Shown piece after piece: positions 8,735-17,348 of a DNA stretch of 64,000 nt. The position numbers and the translations under genes were made by a program. Below the pieces are notes generated by a model. The model saw only the letters and a program-made list of their open reading frames with translations, searched no databases and was not told the DNA's origin. Origin of the DNA: Agarivorans sp. Alg241-V36 (GTDB lineage: Bacteria > Pseudomonadota > Gammaproteobacteria > Enterobacterales > Celerinatantimonadaceae); contig NZ_UNRE01000001.1 of assembly GCF_900537085.1 (NCBI RefSeq), positions 873,163 through 937,162 on the forward strand, read 5' to 3'. How positions within the stretch are numbered: the stretch's first letter is position 1; every line of letters begins with the position of its first letter.

Positions 8735-10162
8735 ATGACAGGCATTACAGCGGCGGGTATTGGTAGTGGCTTGGATTTAGAGGCCTTAATTGAAGTCTCT
8801 ATTGATGCAATGAAAGTACCTCAAGAAGCGCGACTTCAGGAGCGGCGTGAATCGCTCGATGTGACTCTTTCAGCTGTTGGCTCGATTAAGTCAGCTATGA
8901 GTTCGTTTCTTGGTATTTTGGACAAAGCCAAGGAGCCCACCACATTTTTCCCTCGCTCCGCTTTTGTCGGCGGGAGTAATGTAAGTGGAGAGAGTTATAG
9001 TGGACCATTCGGAGTAACGGTTGGGGATGATGCTACAAATGGCAGTTATGACGTTGAGGTGCTATCTCTTGCATCTGGTTCAAGAGTAGCCACTCAAAAT
9101 GAATATGCGTCTAGTTCTACAGTTATTGCTAACACTGAGGGTGAATTAACTTTTGCGGCGGGCTCTGGTGCCGATGAAGAAACGTTCACGGTTGAAGTTA
9201 CCGCTGGCATGACCTTGTCACAATTACGGGAGGCGGTAAATGAAGCAGGCGAAAACTTTGGCGTAAGCGCGAACTTAATCAACACTGGTACTGGTACTCA
9301 ACTGGTGTTCGACTCCTCAAAGTCGGGCGCTGACGATGATGCTGATCCTGCTAATGGTAACCCAAATGACTTGCGGATAATCTCAAGTGGTGCCGCTAAT
9401 GGCGACTTGGATGCTTTAATTGGTAATACTCAAGTAACTAAAAGCGCTTCGGAAGCGCGCATATCAGTAAATGGTATTGAGGCTACTAGCAATACTAATA
9501 CTTTCAGCGACGTTATTTCTGGAGTGACTTTAGACGTCAATACTTTGACTAGCTCCTCTACGATACTCGAAATTAAACCTGACGATGACGCGGCAGTTGA
9601 AAGTGTTCGTAGTTTTATTGACGCATACAACAAAATAATCTCAGAAATCGACAAATACAGTAAGCCAGATAAGGTACTAGAAGGCGAAGACAGTAGTCGT
9701 AAAGAGCTTAGTGGTGATGCCATGTTCCGCTCAATGAAGTACAGTTTAGGTAAAATGAGCACTACTGGCTTTGAGGACCCAAGTCAGCCAGGACGTGTCA
9801 CTACCCTTTATGCTCTTGGTATTGAGATGGATGACAGTGGTCAATTAACGCTTGATGAAGGTCAATTGAAAGAGTGGGTAAATGGTGATTTAGATAAACT
9901 TGGTGAGATTTTTGCAGGAGAGAATGGCATAGTCGATACATTTTACGACTTTACCAAAAGTTATGAGCAAACTGGCGGGGTGTTAGCCTCGCGCGAAGAT
10001 ACAACTCGCTCACAACTTAAAGATCTTGACTACGCTGACCTTGCTTTGAAAGAGCGAATGGCTGAGTATGAGTCAACGTTAAGAGCTAAATACACCGCAT
10101 TCGACCAAACCATGGGTGCGCTTAATAGCCAGATGTCCTATATAATGGGCCAGCTTGGCTAA
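8735..10162 (+). CDS. fliD: Flagellar filament cap protein FliD
   Basis: HAP2, the pentameric cap that folds incoming flagellin at the filament tip; 475 residues. The N-terminus ('GITAAGIGSGLDLEALIE') and the 'ARLQERRESLDVTLSAVGSIKSA' helix match the FliD_N family, and the C-terminus ('DYADLALKERMAEYESTLRAKY', then 'FDQTMGALNSQMSYIMGQL') matches FliD_C. The central part has the expected 'ARISVNGIEATSNTNTFSDVISGVTLDV' strand region. It follows flaG by 20 bases and precedes its neighbour fliS by 20 bases, forming one operon. Confidence 0.95.
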   Translation: MTGITAAGIGSGLDLEALIEVSIDAMKVPQEARLQERRESLDVTLSAVGSIKSAMSSFLGILDKAKEPTTFFPRSAFVGGSNVSGESYSGPFGVTVGDDATNGSYDVEVLSLASGSRVATQNEYASSSTVIANTEGELTFAAGSGADEETFTVEVTAGMTLSQLREAVNEAGENFGVSANLINTGTGTQLVFDSSKSGADDDADPANGNPNDLRIISSGAANGDLDALIGNTQVTKSASEARISVNGIEATSNTNTFSDVISGVTLDVNTLTSSSTILEIKPDDDAAVESVRSFIDAYNKIISEIDKYSKPDKVLEGEDSSRKELSGDAMFRSMKYSLGKMSTTGFEDPSQPGRVTTLYALGIEMDDSGQLTLDEGQLKEWVNGDLDKLGEIFAGENGIVDTFYDFTKSYEQTGGVLASREDTTRSQLKDLDYADLALKERMAEYESTLRAKYTAFDQTMGALNSQMSYIMGQLG

Positions 10163-10182
10163 TAATTTATAGGATGTAATGC

Positions 10183-10590
10183 ATGTACAAACATGGAATT
10201 AATCAATATCGACAAGTAGGAATTAAAGATCAAATAGCTACTGCCGACCCACATCAGATTACTCAGCTCTTAATGCAAACTGCATTAGAAAATCTGTCAG
10301 TTGCTAAAGGTTGTATAGAGCGTAATGATATCTCTAGCAAAGCTAAACCAATTGCTAAGGCAACTTCCATCATTACTTCTCTTAGAGATACATTGGATCA
10401 TGAGAAAGGTGGTGAAATAGCTACCAATTTACAAGATTTGTATAACTTTATGCTCGAACGTTTGTCTGAAGCTAGCATCAACAATGATGCAACGATTATT
10501 GCTGAGGTGATGGAAGTATTCCTACCAATTAAATCGGCATGGGATCAAATTCCAGAGTCAGCAAAAACTGAAGCTTATAACCAACGATGA
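10183..10590 (+). CDS. fliS: Flagellin export chaperone FliS
   Basis: Cytoplasmic flagellin chaperone, 135 residues, all-helical. The family start 'YKHGINQYRQVGIKDQIATADPHQI', of which QY and 'ATADPHQITQLL' are conserved, is clear, as is the middle helix 'KATSIITSLRDTLDHEKGGEIATNLQDLY'. It binds the flagellin C-terminus and prevents premature polymerisation. Its stop overlaps the next start by 4 bases (ATGA), so translation is probably coupled with the small downstream gene. Confidence 0.94.
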   Translation: MYKHGINQYRQVGIKDQIATADPHQITQLLMQTALENLSVAKGCIERNDISSKAKPIAKATSIITSLRDTLDHEKGGEIATNLQDLYNFMLERLSEASINNDATIIAEVMEVFLPIKSAWDQIPESAKTEAYNQR

Positions 10591-10916
10591 GTGACCGCTC
10601 TCTCAATCTACTGCAAGCTCAAATTGAACAAGCAAGTGTGTTGTTGGTTAAGTTAAAAGAAGATCTTTTAGAAGGCCTCATAGATCAAGAAGAAATCTTA
10701 GCAAGGCTAGAATCGCACGCACAACAAGTCGAATCGTTTTTTAGCACTGGCACAGAAGACATGCCTAGCGAGCATAAGCAGCTTATTGTTGATTATGTGG
10801 CTCAAATGAAACAAGTATTTGAAGCCTTAGCGCTGGAAAAACAACAGACAAGTGAACAGCTTGGAAAAATGCGTAGAGGGAGGAAGGTTAGCTCGGCGTA
10901 CAATCAAAATACCTAG
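10587..10916 (+). CDS. Small FliT/FlaI-like flagellar protein
   Basis: A 109-residue, charged, predicted all-helical protein in the position occupied by FliT in enterics and by FlaI in Vibrio polar flagellar clusters. No diagnostic motif is visible, so the assignment rests on position, size and helical composition. A role as an export chaperone for FliD is an inference from FliT. It overlaps fliS by 4 bases and ends 12 bases before the Maf gene. Confidence 0.6.
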   Translation: MSDRSLNLLQAQIEQASVLLVKLKEDLLEGLIDQEEILARLESHAQQVESFFSTGTEDMPSEHKQLIVDYVAQMKQVFEALALEKQQTSEQLGKMRRGRKVSSAYNQNT

Positions 10917-10928
10917 TCTGAGGTCTGC

Positions 10929-13802
10929 ATGCTATTTAACGTCAATTTTCAGATTCATACTGACGAAGAGACTCAATCTAAGCTAGAAGCCAATATGGGC
11001 GCTTACACTAAGCGTCGTTTTGCTCAAAACTTCAAAGCTTTTTCTACGCTTTTCCCTTCATTATCTGAGCAGGTCGGCGCTTATATTCTTAAGCAATATG
11101 CTCCTTTTGTGACCCGAACCAAGCACCTAAATGTCAGTAACAATTACAAAGGGAGGGCGCTGTATCACGTTAATCCTTCTCTTCATGTAGAGCAGCAAGT
11201 CACTAGTTTTTCTAAACAAGCTTTGCAAGCTCAACGTCAGCTTAGTCAGACTCCTAATCCGACATTTGATGCCGCTCCAGGGGCCAAACTTGACAGTTAT
11301 TTTCCCGGCTTGTCAGATAATTATCAGCCTTTGTCAGAGACTTGCGACAGCCTTATTGTATTAGGTTGTGGCTTGGGGCTGCATATTGATAAGTTGTTAT
11401 CACTAAAGCCTTGGAAGCGTTTGCTTATAGTTGAGCCATCACTCGAACTTTTGCATATTTCTTTGTACAGTGCGAACTGGATGTCGGTGTTACGTTATGC
11501 CAGCCAGAATGGCTGCGAAGTAGCCATGGTTGGCGGGGTTGAAGGTAGAGAGAGTTTCTCTCACATTGATGAGTGGGTTAAACAGCATCAGCTTGTAGAG
11601 TGTTGCCTACAACGCCATTATAGCTATAGCGAGTTTAACCAACTTGAACTAGCTGTTGCAAAAGGTGAAGTGGGCTTAGCTAATTTTTCTAGCTTTGCGC
11701 CTAAAGCAATCAGTCGTGACCGTCAGTATGAGTGCACTTTACCGTTGATTAATTGGTACTCTAAATCTGAAACATCTAGTAAGAGTGTTAATGAAGAGGC
11801 CTTAGTCTCTAGTCGTTTTCAACGAAATTTTGCCGCATTAGAAAAGCGTTTTCCTGATATTGCCGAAGCATTTAAAAATTATGAGTTGAGCCAGTGGAAA
11901 CTGTTTAGCATGCCAGATGGTGAGCTTAATTTATTCCATGCGGTGAGTGGTGATGTTTTGTTCCAACGTTCGCCCAAAGAAGAGTCTGAGCAGTTCTTTG
12001 AGCACTACCTGAAATCACCAAGAATAGAAACGCTTGATGCTCGTTATATTCTGCGAAAGCCAAGTCCATTTTTACATTACAAATACTCCGATGAGCTTCG
12101 CGCTCTAGTTCAGAAGCTTCCTAGTGATAGCCGACAGTTGCCAGAGAAGATCCCTTCATTCATTATGTATGGCTGTGGTTTGGGCTACCAAGTATCACAA
12201 CTACTGCTTCAGCACAAAGTTGATAACTTCATTCTTTATGAACCTAGCTGGGACTTCTTCTATGCGTCTTTATTTACGATAGACTGGGCCGAAATACTCC
12301 GTGTTGCGGATGAAGAAGAGCGCCATATTTACCTTAATATCGGTGATGATGGCAGTAATATGTTTAATGACATCCATCTGCGGATGCATGTTCAAGGCAT
12401 CAATATTCTCTCATATACTTTTTTCTTCACGAGCTATTTTGATGAGGAGTTAGATAAGAGTATTCGAGCCACTCGTGAGCAATTTCAGATCCTCACCAAT
12501 ATCATGGAGTACTATGATCATTCACTGTTCAATATTACTCATACTAACCATCTATTAAAGCAAAGTTCGACGCACGTTTTACTCAAAGATAAGCCAGAGG
12601 ATATTACTCAAGAGTTAGCTGAAACGCCGGTTTTTATCATAGGTAATGGGCCGTCTCTCGACTCTTGCGTAGAGGTGATCAAAGAAAACCGTGATAAAGC
12701 GATCCTTGTGTCTTGTGGAACAAGCTTAAAGGCGCTGTATGAGTTGGGTATCCAACCCGATTTCCATGCGGAAGTTGAGCAAACCAATGCAACAACACTG
12801 TGGATTTCTCAAGTCCCTGATAAGCAATGGTTAAAGCAGATCTCTTTATTATCGGTTTGTGGTGTCCATCCTAATGTTGCTGCCATGTTTAAAGATTGCT
12901 TCTTGGGTATGAAGTTGGGAGAGGCCTCCACTGTGGCATACGGCCGTATGGACGAAAGTTTTGCGGAATACCAAGGTATACTTTATTCCTATCCAACAGT
13001 GTCTAATTGCGCTATTTCTTCCCTGCTTAAACTAGGGTTTAAACAACTTTATCTGTTTGGTGTTGACCTAGGCTTTAAGGACTTGGCGAAGCACCACAGT
13101 GTTCACTCTGCTTACTATAAGAAGGATGGAGAGCAACTATACGATTATGGCCGTCATGGTATTGGGTTTAGAGTGAAGGGAAATTTTGAAAGCGAGGTTT
13201 ATACCAAGCATGAATTTAAATTTTCCGCAGAGATTATTGCAACCTCGCTGGCGGAGTTTCCTAGAGTTGAGTGCTATAACACTAGTGATGGAGCGTATAT
13301 AGAAGGAACCATGCCGCTACAACCTGACTCAGTGCTGTTGTTAAATAATGCATTAGATAAGACGGGATTTAAGCATCGACTTTCCAGTAAAGCTTATCGA
13401 AGTGAGCTTGGTTCTTGTGTTGAAGATTTTGAAGGTTTTTATCGTAAAGATAACTTCATTGATAGTTTTGAACCGATACGGGCCTTGTGGGATGAGCCAT
13501 GCATTAGCTGGGAGCAAACACTCGAAATGATGGCAGAGCAGGGAAGATTGTTTAAGCAGGCGTCCGAAGACCCCCATTCTTTGTTTTATTTTTTACTTCG
13601 AGGTAGCGGTGCGTTTTGTCTCACATATATGACTCGCTTGGCGTTTTCTGATGAAGATGAAGTGCTGTGTATGTCTCGTTTGGCCGAAGCGATTGAAGTT
13701 TGGAAGAATTACTTAGACGATGCGAAAGACTTTTATCTTGAGCATTACGGTGAATTTGATCAAACGGCAGCACCATTGGCTGGTGCTAGCTTTAGTGATT
13801 AG
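10929..13802 (+). CDS. Large Maf-type flagellin glycosyltransferase (DUF115)
   Basis: A 957-residue protein of the motility accessory factor family, which transfers nonulosonic acids such as pseudaminic acid to flagellin in the cytoplasm. The central DUF115/MptE-like domain starts near residue 566 with 'PVFIIGNGPSLDSC' and continues through 'LVSCGTSLKALYELGIQPDFHAEVEQTN' as shorter conserved blocks, to about residue 780. Two similar N-terminal units precede it: residues about 28-250 and 295-515 each have an 'F-x2-NF-x-A' helix and a 'GCGLG...EPS' Rossmann-like block (GCGLG at 146 and 415). This extra unit explains the length, since Maf proteins of about 600-700 residues are common. GAGG lies 5 bases before the ATG. 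Confidence 0.85.
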   Translation: MLFNVNFQIHTDEETQSKLEANMGAYTKRRFAQNFKAFSTLFPSLSEQVGAYILKQYAPFVTRTKHLNVSNNYKGRALYHVNPSLHVEQQVTSFSKQALQAQRQLSQTPNPTFDAAPGAKLDSYFPGLSDNYQPLSETCDSLIVLGCGLGLHIDKLLSLKPWKRLLIVEPSLELLHISLYSANWMSVLRYASQNGCEVAMVGGVEGRESFSHIDEWVKQHQLVECCLQRHYSYSEFNQLELAVAKGEVGLANFSSFAPKAISRDRQYECTLPLINWYSKSETSSKSVNEEALVSSRFQRNFAALEKRFPDIAEAFKNYELSQWKLFSMPDGELNLFHAVSGDVLFQRSPKEESEQFFEHYLKSPRIETLDARYILRKPSPFLHYKYSDELRALVQKLPSDSRQLPEKIPSFIMYGCGLGYQVSQLLLQHKVDNFILYEPSWDFFYASLFTIDWAEILRVADEEERHIYLNIGDDGSNMFNDIHLRMHVQGINILSYTFFFTSYFDEELDKSIRATREQFQILTNIMEYYDHSLFNITHTNHLLKQSSTHVLLKDKPEDITQELAETPVFIIGNGPSLDSCVEVIKENRDKAILVSCGTSLKALYELGIQPDFHAEVEQTNATTLWISQVPDKQWLKQISLLSVCGVHPNVAAMFKDCFLGMKLGEASTVAYGRMDESFAEYQGILYSYPTVSNCAISSLLKLGFKQLYLFGVDLGFKDLAKHHSVHSAYYKKDGEQLYDYGRHGIGFRVKGNFESEVYTKHEFKFSAEIIATSLAEFPRVECYNTSDGAYIEGTMPLQPDSVLLLNNALDKTGFKHRLSSKAYRSELGSCVEDFEGFYRKDNFIDSFEPIRALWDEPCISWEQTLEMMAEQGRLFKQASEDPHSLFYFLLRGSGAFCLTYMTRLAFSDEDEVLCMSRLAEAIEVWKNYLDDAKDFYLEHYGEFDQTAAPLAGASFSD

Positions 13803-13862
13803 GTGTTAGTGTGAGCCAATTTGGGTGTGAGCCCTTTTAAAACCTACGGAGATGAGCCCTAC

Positions 13863-15548
13863 ATGAATTTGAGCACTTTGATTGAGCAGAGTGAAGTTCT
13901 AAAGCAAATAATGGCTAGTGTATCGGGGCCAGTGACTGCGAATCGAGTGGCTAAAACCTTACAGGCCTTTTTGGCTCAGCTAGATGAGCAGTCAAGCCAA
14001 ACAAATGATGAGTCGAATCGGATTTTTGGCCTTGTACTGTCCGAGGTTGAACGTTTGTCCAATCAGTCTGAGGATTTCTATCTTTGTTTACTATCCATCC
14101 ACTTACTCTATGGTGACCGAAAACAAGCAGTAGAGGGGATAGTAGAGTACCTCAGTAGAGCAGAGCTATCTGTTCAGAAACATTGGTTTCTGTATTGGCA
14201 GTTATGCAGATTCTTTTTTGTAAACCGGGTTATGTTTTCAGAAGAGTTCAAATATCACTGTCTAGATCGCGTATATAAGAAAGTTTTTTCCAAGTATTAC
14301 GCAGAGCTTAATCGACACAGCAAGCGCAATGATGCGTTAATGGGGGCGATTAATCAGCCAGCAATCCAGCCCCGAGAAACTCAAAGTTCAAACCAGCGAA
14401 TTGTCTTAGTTACTAATCAGCTCCTTGGCTTGAAGCACGCGCCGACTTTGTTGGCTCTGAATATGGCCAAAACGTATATTCAGTTGGGTTTTGAGGTCAG
14501 TATTGTTAACTTAGCTGCTCTACCATCAGAGCAAGCTGATGTGATGTTTGTAGGGGCGGTGGGCTTTAATCAGCTTGAAGAATACAATGGGGCAGGGATC
14601 GACGTGACTCTTTTACCAGAAAAAAGAGTCGTCACCAGGAATAGCTTGCCCTTAAATCGAATTATTTATTCCGGTGTTGAGATTCCATTCTATCAATTGA
14701 CTGAAGAGCAACAGCAGTTCACCCTAGCTAGCAAGCTGGTGGAAACCCCGCCTAAGCTTTTGATGTCAGTCTCTGATAGCAACCTTTTCGCTGATGCTGT
14801 GGCAAGAATGGCAGGAGAAAGTTTCCCGGTAATTACCCACCCCACCTCTTCGGGAAGCCCGCTGACTTTATTTACCCAACCATTGTATCTAAACCACCCG
14901 GTGGACGGTCACGTGGATTCGCGCGGGGAAAATGCACTGGAGCTTTCTAGATCTTACCCTAAGCCTTTTTCTTATAAAGCATTAGAACGAATTAGTGTGG
15001 GCTTTCCTGAAGGTAAATTCTTAATCAGCTTGGTTGGCTTGAGGATAAGTGAGGAAGTGGATCAGAGCTTCCTTGATTTGCTGCACAATTTGCTGAGTAG
15101 TAACTCTCAGATAGATGTGGTGGTGATTGGTGCTGACGCCGAGCAATTTGCTGAGTATCAAATTGGCATGCCTGAACGCTTTCATTTTGTCTCTTTTACA
15201 TCGGATTTAGCGTCTTTAATTGCTAGTACTGACTTGTTTCTTAACCCCGATCGCATGGGGGGGGGAACTGGCGCCGTCATGGCTATGGGAGCCGGCGTTC
15301 CCGTTGCGGCTTTGGCAAGAGCCTATAGCGATGTGGCATGGTGGGTACAGGATAAATTTTCTTTGGCTTCTATTGAGGAGTTGTTTGAGTACACCAAAAG
15401 ATGTGCCTCGGACAGGGAGTTCTATGCTAGTCAACAGCAACTAGCACGGGAAGAGTACCAGCAAATCACTACGCGAGAGTGCTCTTTTAAGCAAATCCTT
15501 ATCGACTGCGAGCTAATAGAAGCTAACCAGCGCGAGGTATGTGAATGA
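13863..15548 (+). CDS. GT-B-like glycosyltransferase with a G9 tract
   Basis: A 561-residue cytoplasmic protein without signal peptide or membrane segments. The C-terminal third looks like the donor-binding half of a GT-B glycosyltransferase ('LISLVGLRISEEVDQSF', 'VDVVVIGADAEQF'-like strands, then 'LNPDRMGGGTGAVMAMGAGVPVAAL'-type loop, of which GGGTGAVMAMGAGVPVA is the diagnostic part). The first 180 residues are helical and unassigned. The ATG at 13863 has GGAG 11 bases upstream; a TTG at 13821 in frame lacks a good site. A run of nine G (15257-15265) lies in the GGG loop codons. Its stop overlaps the next start (ATGA). Probable role: a second flagellin or glycan transferase. Confidence 0.65.
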   Translation: MNLSTLIEQSEVLKQIMASVSGPVTANRVAKTLQAFLAQLDEQSSQTNDESNRIFGLVLSEVERLSNQSEDFYLCLLSIHLLYGDRKQAVEGIVEYLSRAELSVQKHWFLYWQLCRFFFVNRVMFSEEFKYHCLDRVYKKVFSKYYAELNRHSKRNDALMGAINQPAIQPRETQSSNQRIVLVTNQLLGLKHAPTLLALNMAKTYIQLGFEVSIVNLAALPSEQADVMFVGAVGFNQLEEYNGAGIDVTLLPEKRVVTRNSLPLNRIIYSGVEIPFYQLTEEQQQFTLASKLVETPPKLLMSVSDSNLFADAVARMAGESFPVITHPTSSGSPLTLFTQPLYLNHPVDGHVDSRGENALELSRSYPKPFSYKALERISVGFPEGKFLISLVGLRISEEVDQSFLDLLHNLLSSNSQIDVVVIGADAEQFAEYQIGMPERFHFVSFTSDLASLIASTDLFLNPDRMGGGTGAVMAMGAGVPVAALARAYSDVAWWVQDKFSLASIEELFEYTKRCASDREFYASQQQLAREEYQQITTRECSFKQILIDCELIEANQREVCE

Positions 15549-16699
15549 TTCCTTTTAATCAACCAGCACGTGTTGGGAGTGAGCTAGAGTTTGTTGAACA
15601 GGTCTTCAATGGAGAGAAAATGTCCGGCGACGGACCGTTTTCCAAGAGGTGTGAAGAATGGTTTGAACAGGAGCTTGGCTGTCATAGAGCCCTGCTAACT
15701 CCGAGCTGCACCCACGCCTTGGAAATGGCCGCTTTATTGTTGGACATTCGCCCGGGAGATGAGGTGATCATGCCATCATTCACTTTTGTGTCCACGGCAA
15801 ATGCGTTTGTATTACGCGGTGCCAAAGTGTTGTTTGTTGATATTCGACCAGATACTTTAAACCTCGATGAAGCGAAAGTTGAGCAAGCCATTACTCCAAA
15901 GACGCGTGCCATTGTAGCAGTTCATTATGCAGGTGTTTGTTGTCACATGGAGCGATTGCTTGAGCTAGCGTCAAAACATCAGCTCTACTTAATTGAAGAT
16001 GCCGCGCAATCATTGGGGAGTCGTTACCAAGGTCGCCCAAGTGGAACAATCGGGCATCTCGCAGCTTTCAGCTTTCATGAAACCAAAAACTACACAAGTG
16101 GAGGGGAAGGCGGTTTGTTATTGGTCAATGACCCGTCACTGTCCGAACGCGCTGAGATCTTAAGAGAGAAAGGGACTAATCGAAGCAGCTTTCTTCGTGG
16201 TGACGTAGCGAAGTACACTTGGGTTGATTTGGGGAGCAGCTATTTGCCTTGTGAGTTGCAAGCCGCCTACCTTTGGGGACAATTGCAATTCTTTGAGCAA
16301 GTGCGGGCTCGTAGACTAGCAATCTGGCAGGCTTATGACCAGGCTTTTCGCCCCTTCAGTCAGCGTTGGCAAATTACTCTGCCAAGTATTCCCGAACAAT
16401 GCCAGCATAACGCCCATATTTACCACTTGAGGGTGCAATCAAAGCCTTTACGAGATGAGCTGATTGGTTATCTAAAACAGCGGGGAATTGCAGCCGTATT
16501 TCACTATGTTCCGCTGCATAGCTCTCCAGCCGGACTTAAATACGGCGAGTTTTTCGGAATTGACCAGCACACTAGTCAGGTTAGTGATACCTTGGTTAGA
16601 TTGCCATTGTTTTACAATATGGAGCAGCAGCAGATAGAGCAAGTTATTGCTCAGGTTAGCGCATTTTTTGAGACGAATGCTCAGCGAGTAGCTGTCTAG
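15545..16699 (+). CDS. WecE/RffA-like sugar aminotransferase (DegT family)
   Basis: PLP-dependent aminotransferase of 384 residues, strongly resembling E. coli WecE, which makes dTDP-4-amino-4,6-dideoxy-D-galactose from the 4-keto sugar. Shared blocks include 'LLTPSCTHALEMAALLLDI', 'PGDEVIMPSFTFVSTANAF' and 'AAFSFHETKNYTSGGEGG', where the Lys in HETKN should be the PLP lysine. Its partner genes for dTDP-4-keto-6-deoxyglucose (rmlA, rmlB) are not in the window. The start overlaps the upstream glycosyltransferase by 4 bases. The 3' end overlaps the convergent WbqC-like gene by 44 bases. It may supply a second amino sugar for the flagellin glycan. Confidence 0.85.
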   Translation: MIPFNQPARVGSELEFVEQVFNGEKMSGDGPFSKRCEEWFEQELGCHRALLTPSCTHALEMAALLLDIRPGDEVIMPSFTFVSTANAFVLRGAKVLFVDIRPDTLNLDEAKVEQAITPKTRAIVAVHYAGVCCHMERLLELASKHQLYLIEDAAQSLGSRYQGRPSGTIGHLAAFSFHETKNYTSGGEGGLLLVNDPSLSERAEILREKGTNRSSFLRGDVAKYTWVDLGSSYLPCELQAAYLWGQLQFFEQVRARRLAIWQAYDQAFRPFSQRWQITLPSIPEQCQHNAHIYHLRVQSKPLRDELIGYLKQRGIAAVFHYVPLHSSPAGLKYGEFFGIDQHTSQVSDTLVRLPLFYNMEQQQIEQVIAQVSAFFETNAQRVAV

Positions 16700-17348
16700 C
16701 TTGTCCTAAATTGTTGAATATGGTGTGAAGAATGGAGAAATTTTCACTGTTAGCAGGGCAAAGCGGTGCCAAGGGAGAGTAATCTACCCAATCTAGTTGC
16801 ACTTGCTGCTCGTGAAACCGCTGCGGCTCAATATAGTTCTTCGCCGCTGGCCCTGAAAGGTAATTGCTTGCTTTTAGCTTAATGCAAATATCTACCAGTT
16901 TTTCGTTCCTATCCCCGTTGGGCTGTAACTCTCTCGCATTGATAATCGTGGTTGAGATGCCTAAGCAGTCGCAAGCTTCCCTAATAAGTGCCTGATTTAG
17001 TTCAGTTAAGTGCTCCCAATGCTGGTTGTATATTTGCTTAAAGCCGGCGTGACACTGTTCGAAGAAGGGCGATTTTCGGTAATTTTGCTCAATGCTTCTC
17101 CAATGTTTCTTTGCCCACTGGGGCTTAGCTATGGTCACTGAATCAATAGCTTGTTCTAAGTTTGAATGCGCTACAGGTACGGTCAGCCATTGAGGGCCAC
17201 TACTGCTTAGAATACGGTTTCTGTTCCGCCAATCATTTTTTGTGTATTGGACGATGTCATAGAGAACAAAAACATCTGCTTGGGAGATAATGTAGAAGTA
17301 GCCCAGCCACGGGATGTAGTTGGACTGGAGGATCGCTACCGTCTTCAT
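16656..17348 (-). CDS. WbqC-family protein
   Basis: A 230-residue protein of the WbqC family, recognised by the N-terminus 'VAILQSNYIPWLGYFYIISQ', the 'YDIVQYTKNDWRNRNRI' block and 'WLTVPV'. Members occur in polysaccharide and flagellin glycosylation loci and are thought to act on amino sugars, but the reaction is not settled to my knowledge. It is the last gene of the ten-gene pse operon and overlaps the preceding acetyltransferase gene by 4 bases, so it is probably needed for the same sugar. No signal peptide or membrane segment. Confidence 0.85.
   Translation of the reverse strand: MKTVAILQSNYIPWLGYFYIISQADVFVLYDIVQYTKNDWRNRNRILSSSGPQWLTVPVAHSNLEQAIDSVTIAKPQWAKKHWRSIEQNYRKSPFFEQCHAGFKQIYNQHWEHLTELNQALIREACDCLGISTTIINARELQPNGDRNEKLVDICIKLKASNYLSGPAAKNYIEPQRFHEQQVQLDWVDYSPLAPLCPANSENFSILHTIFNNLGQARQLLAEHSSQKMR

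Noticed and set aside
15220-15444. Overlapping frame in the GT-B-like gene around the G9 tract
   Set aside because: It is the shadow frame of the glycosyltransferase; it matters only as the frame entered after slippage.
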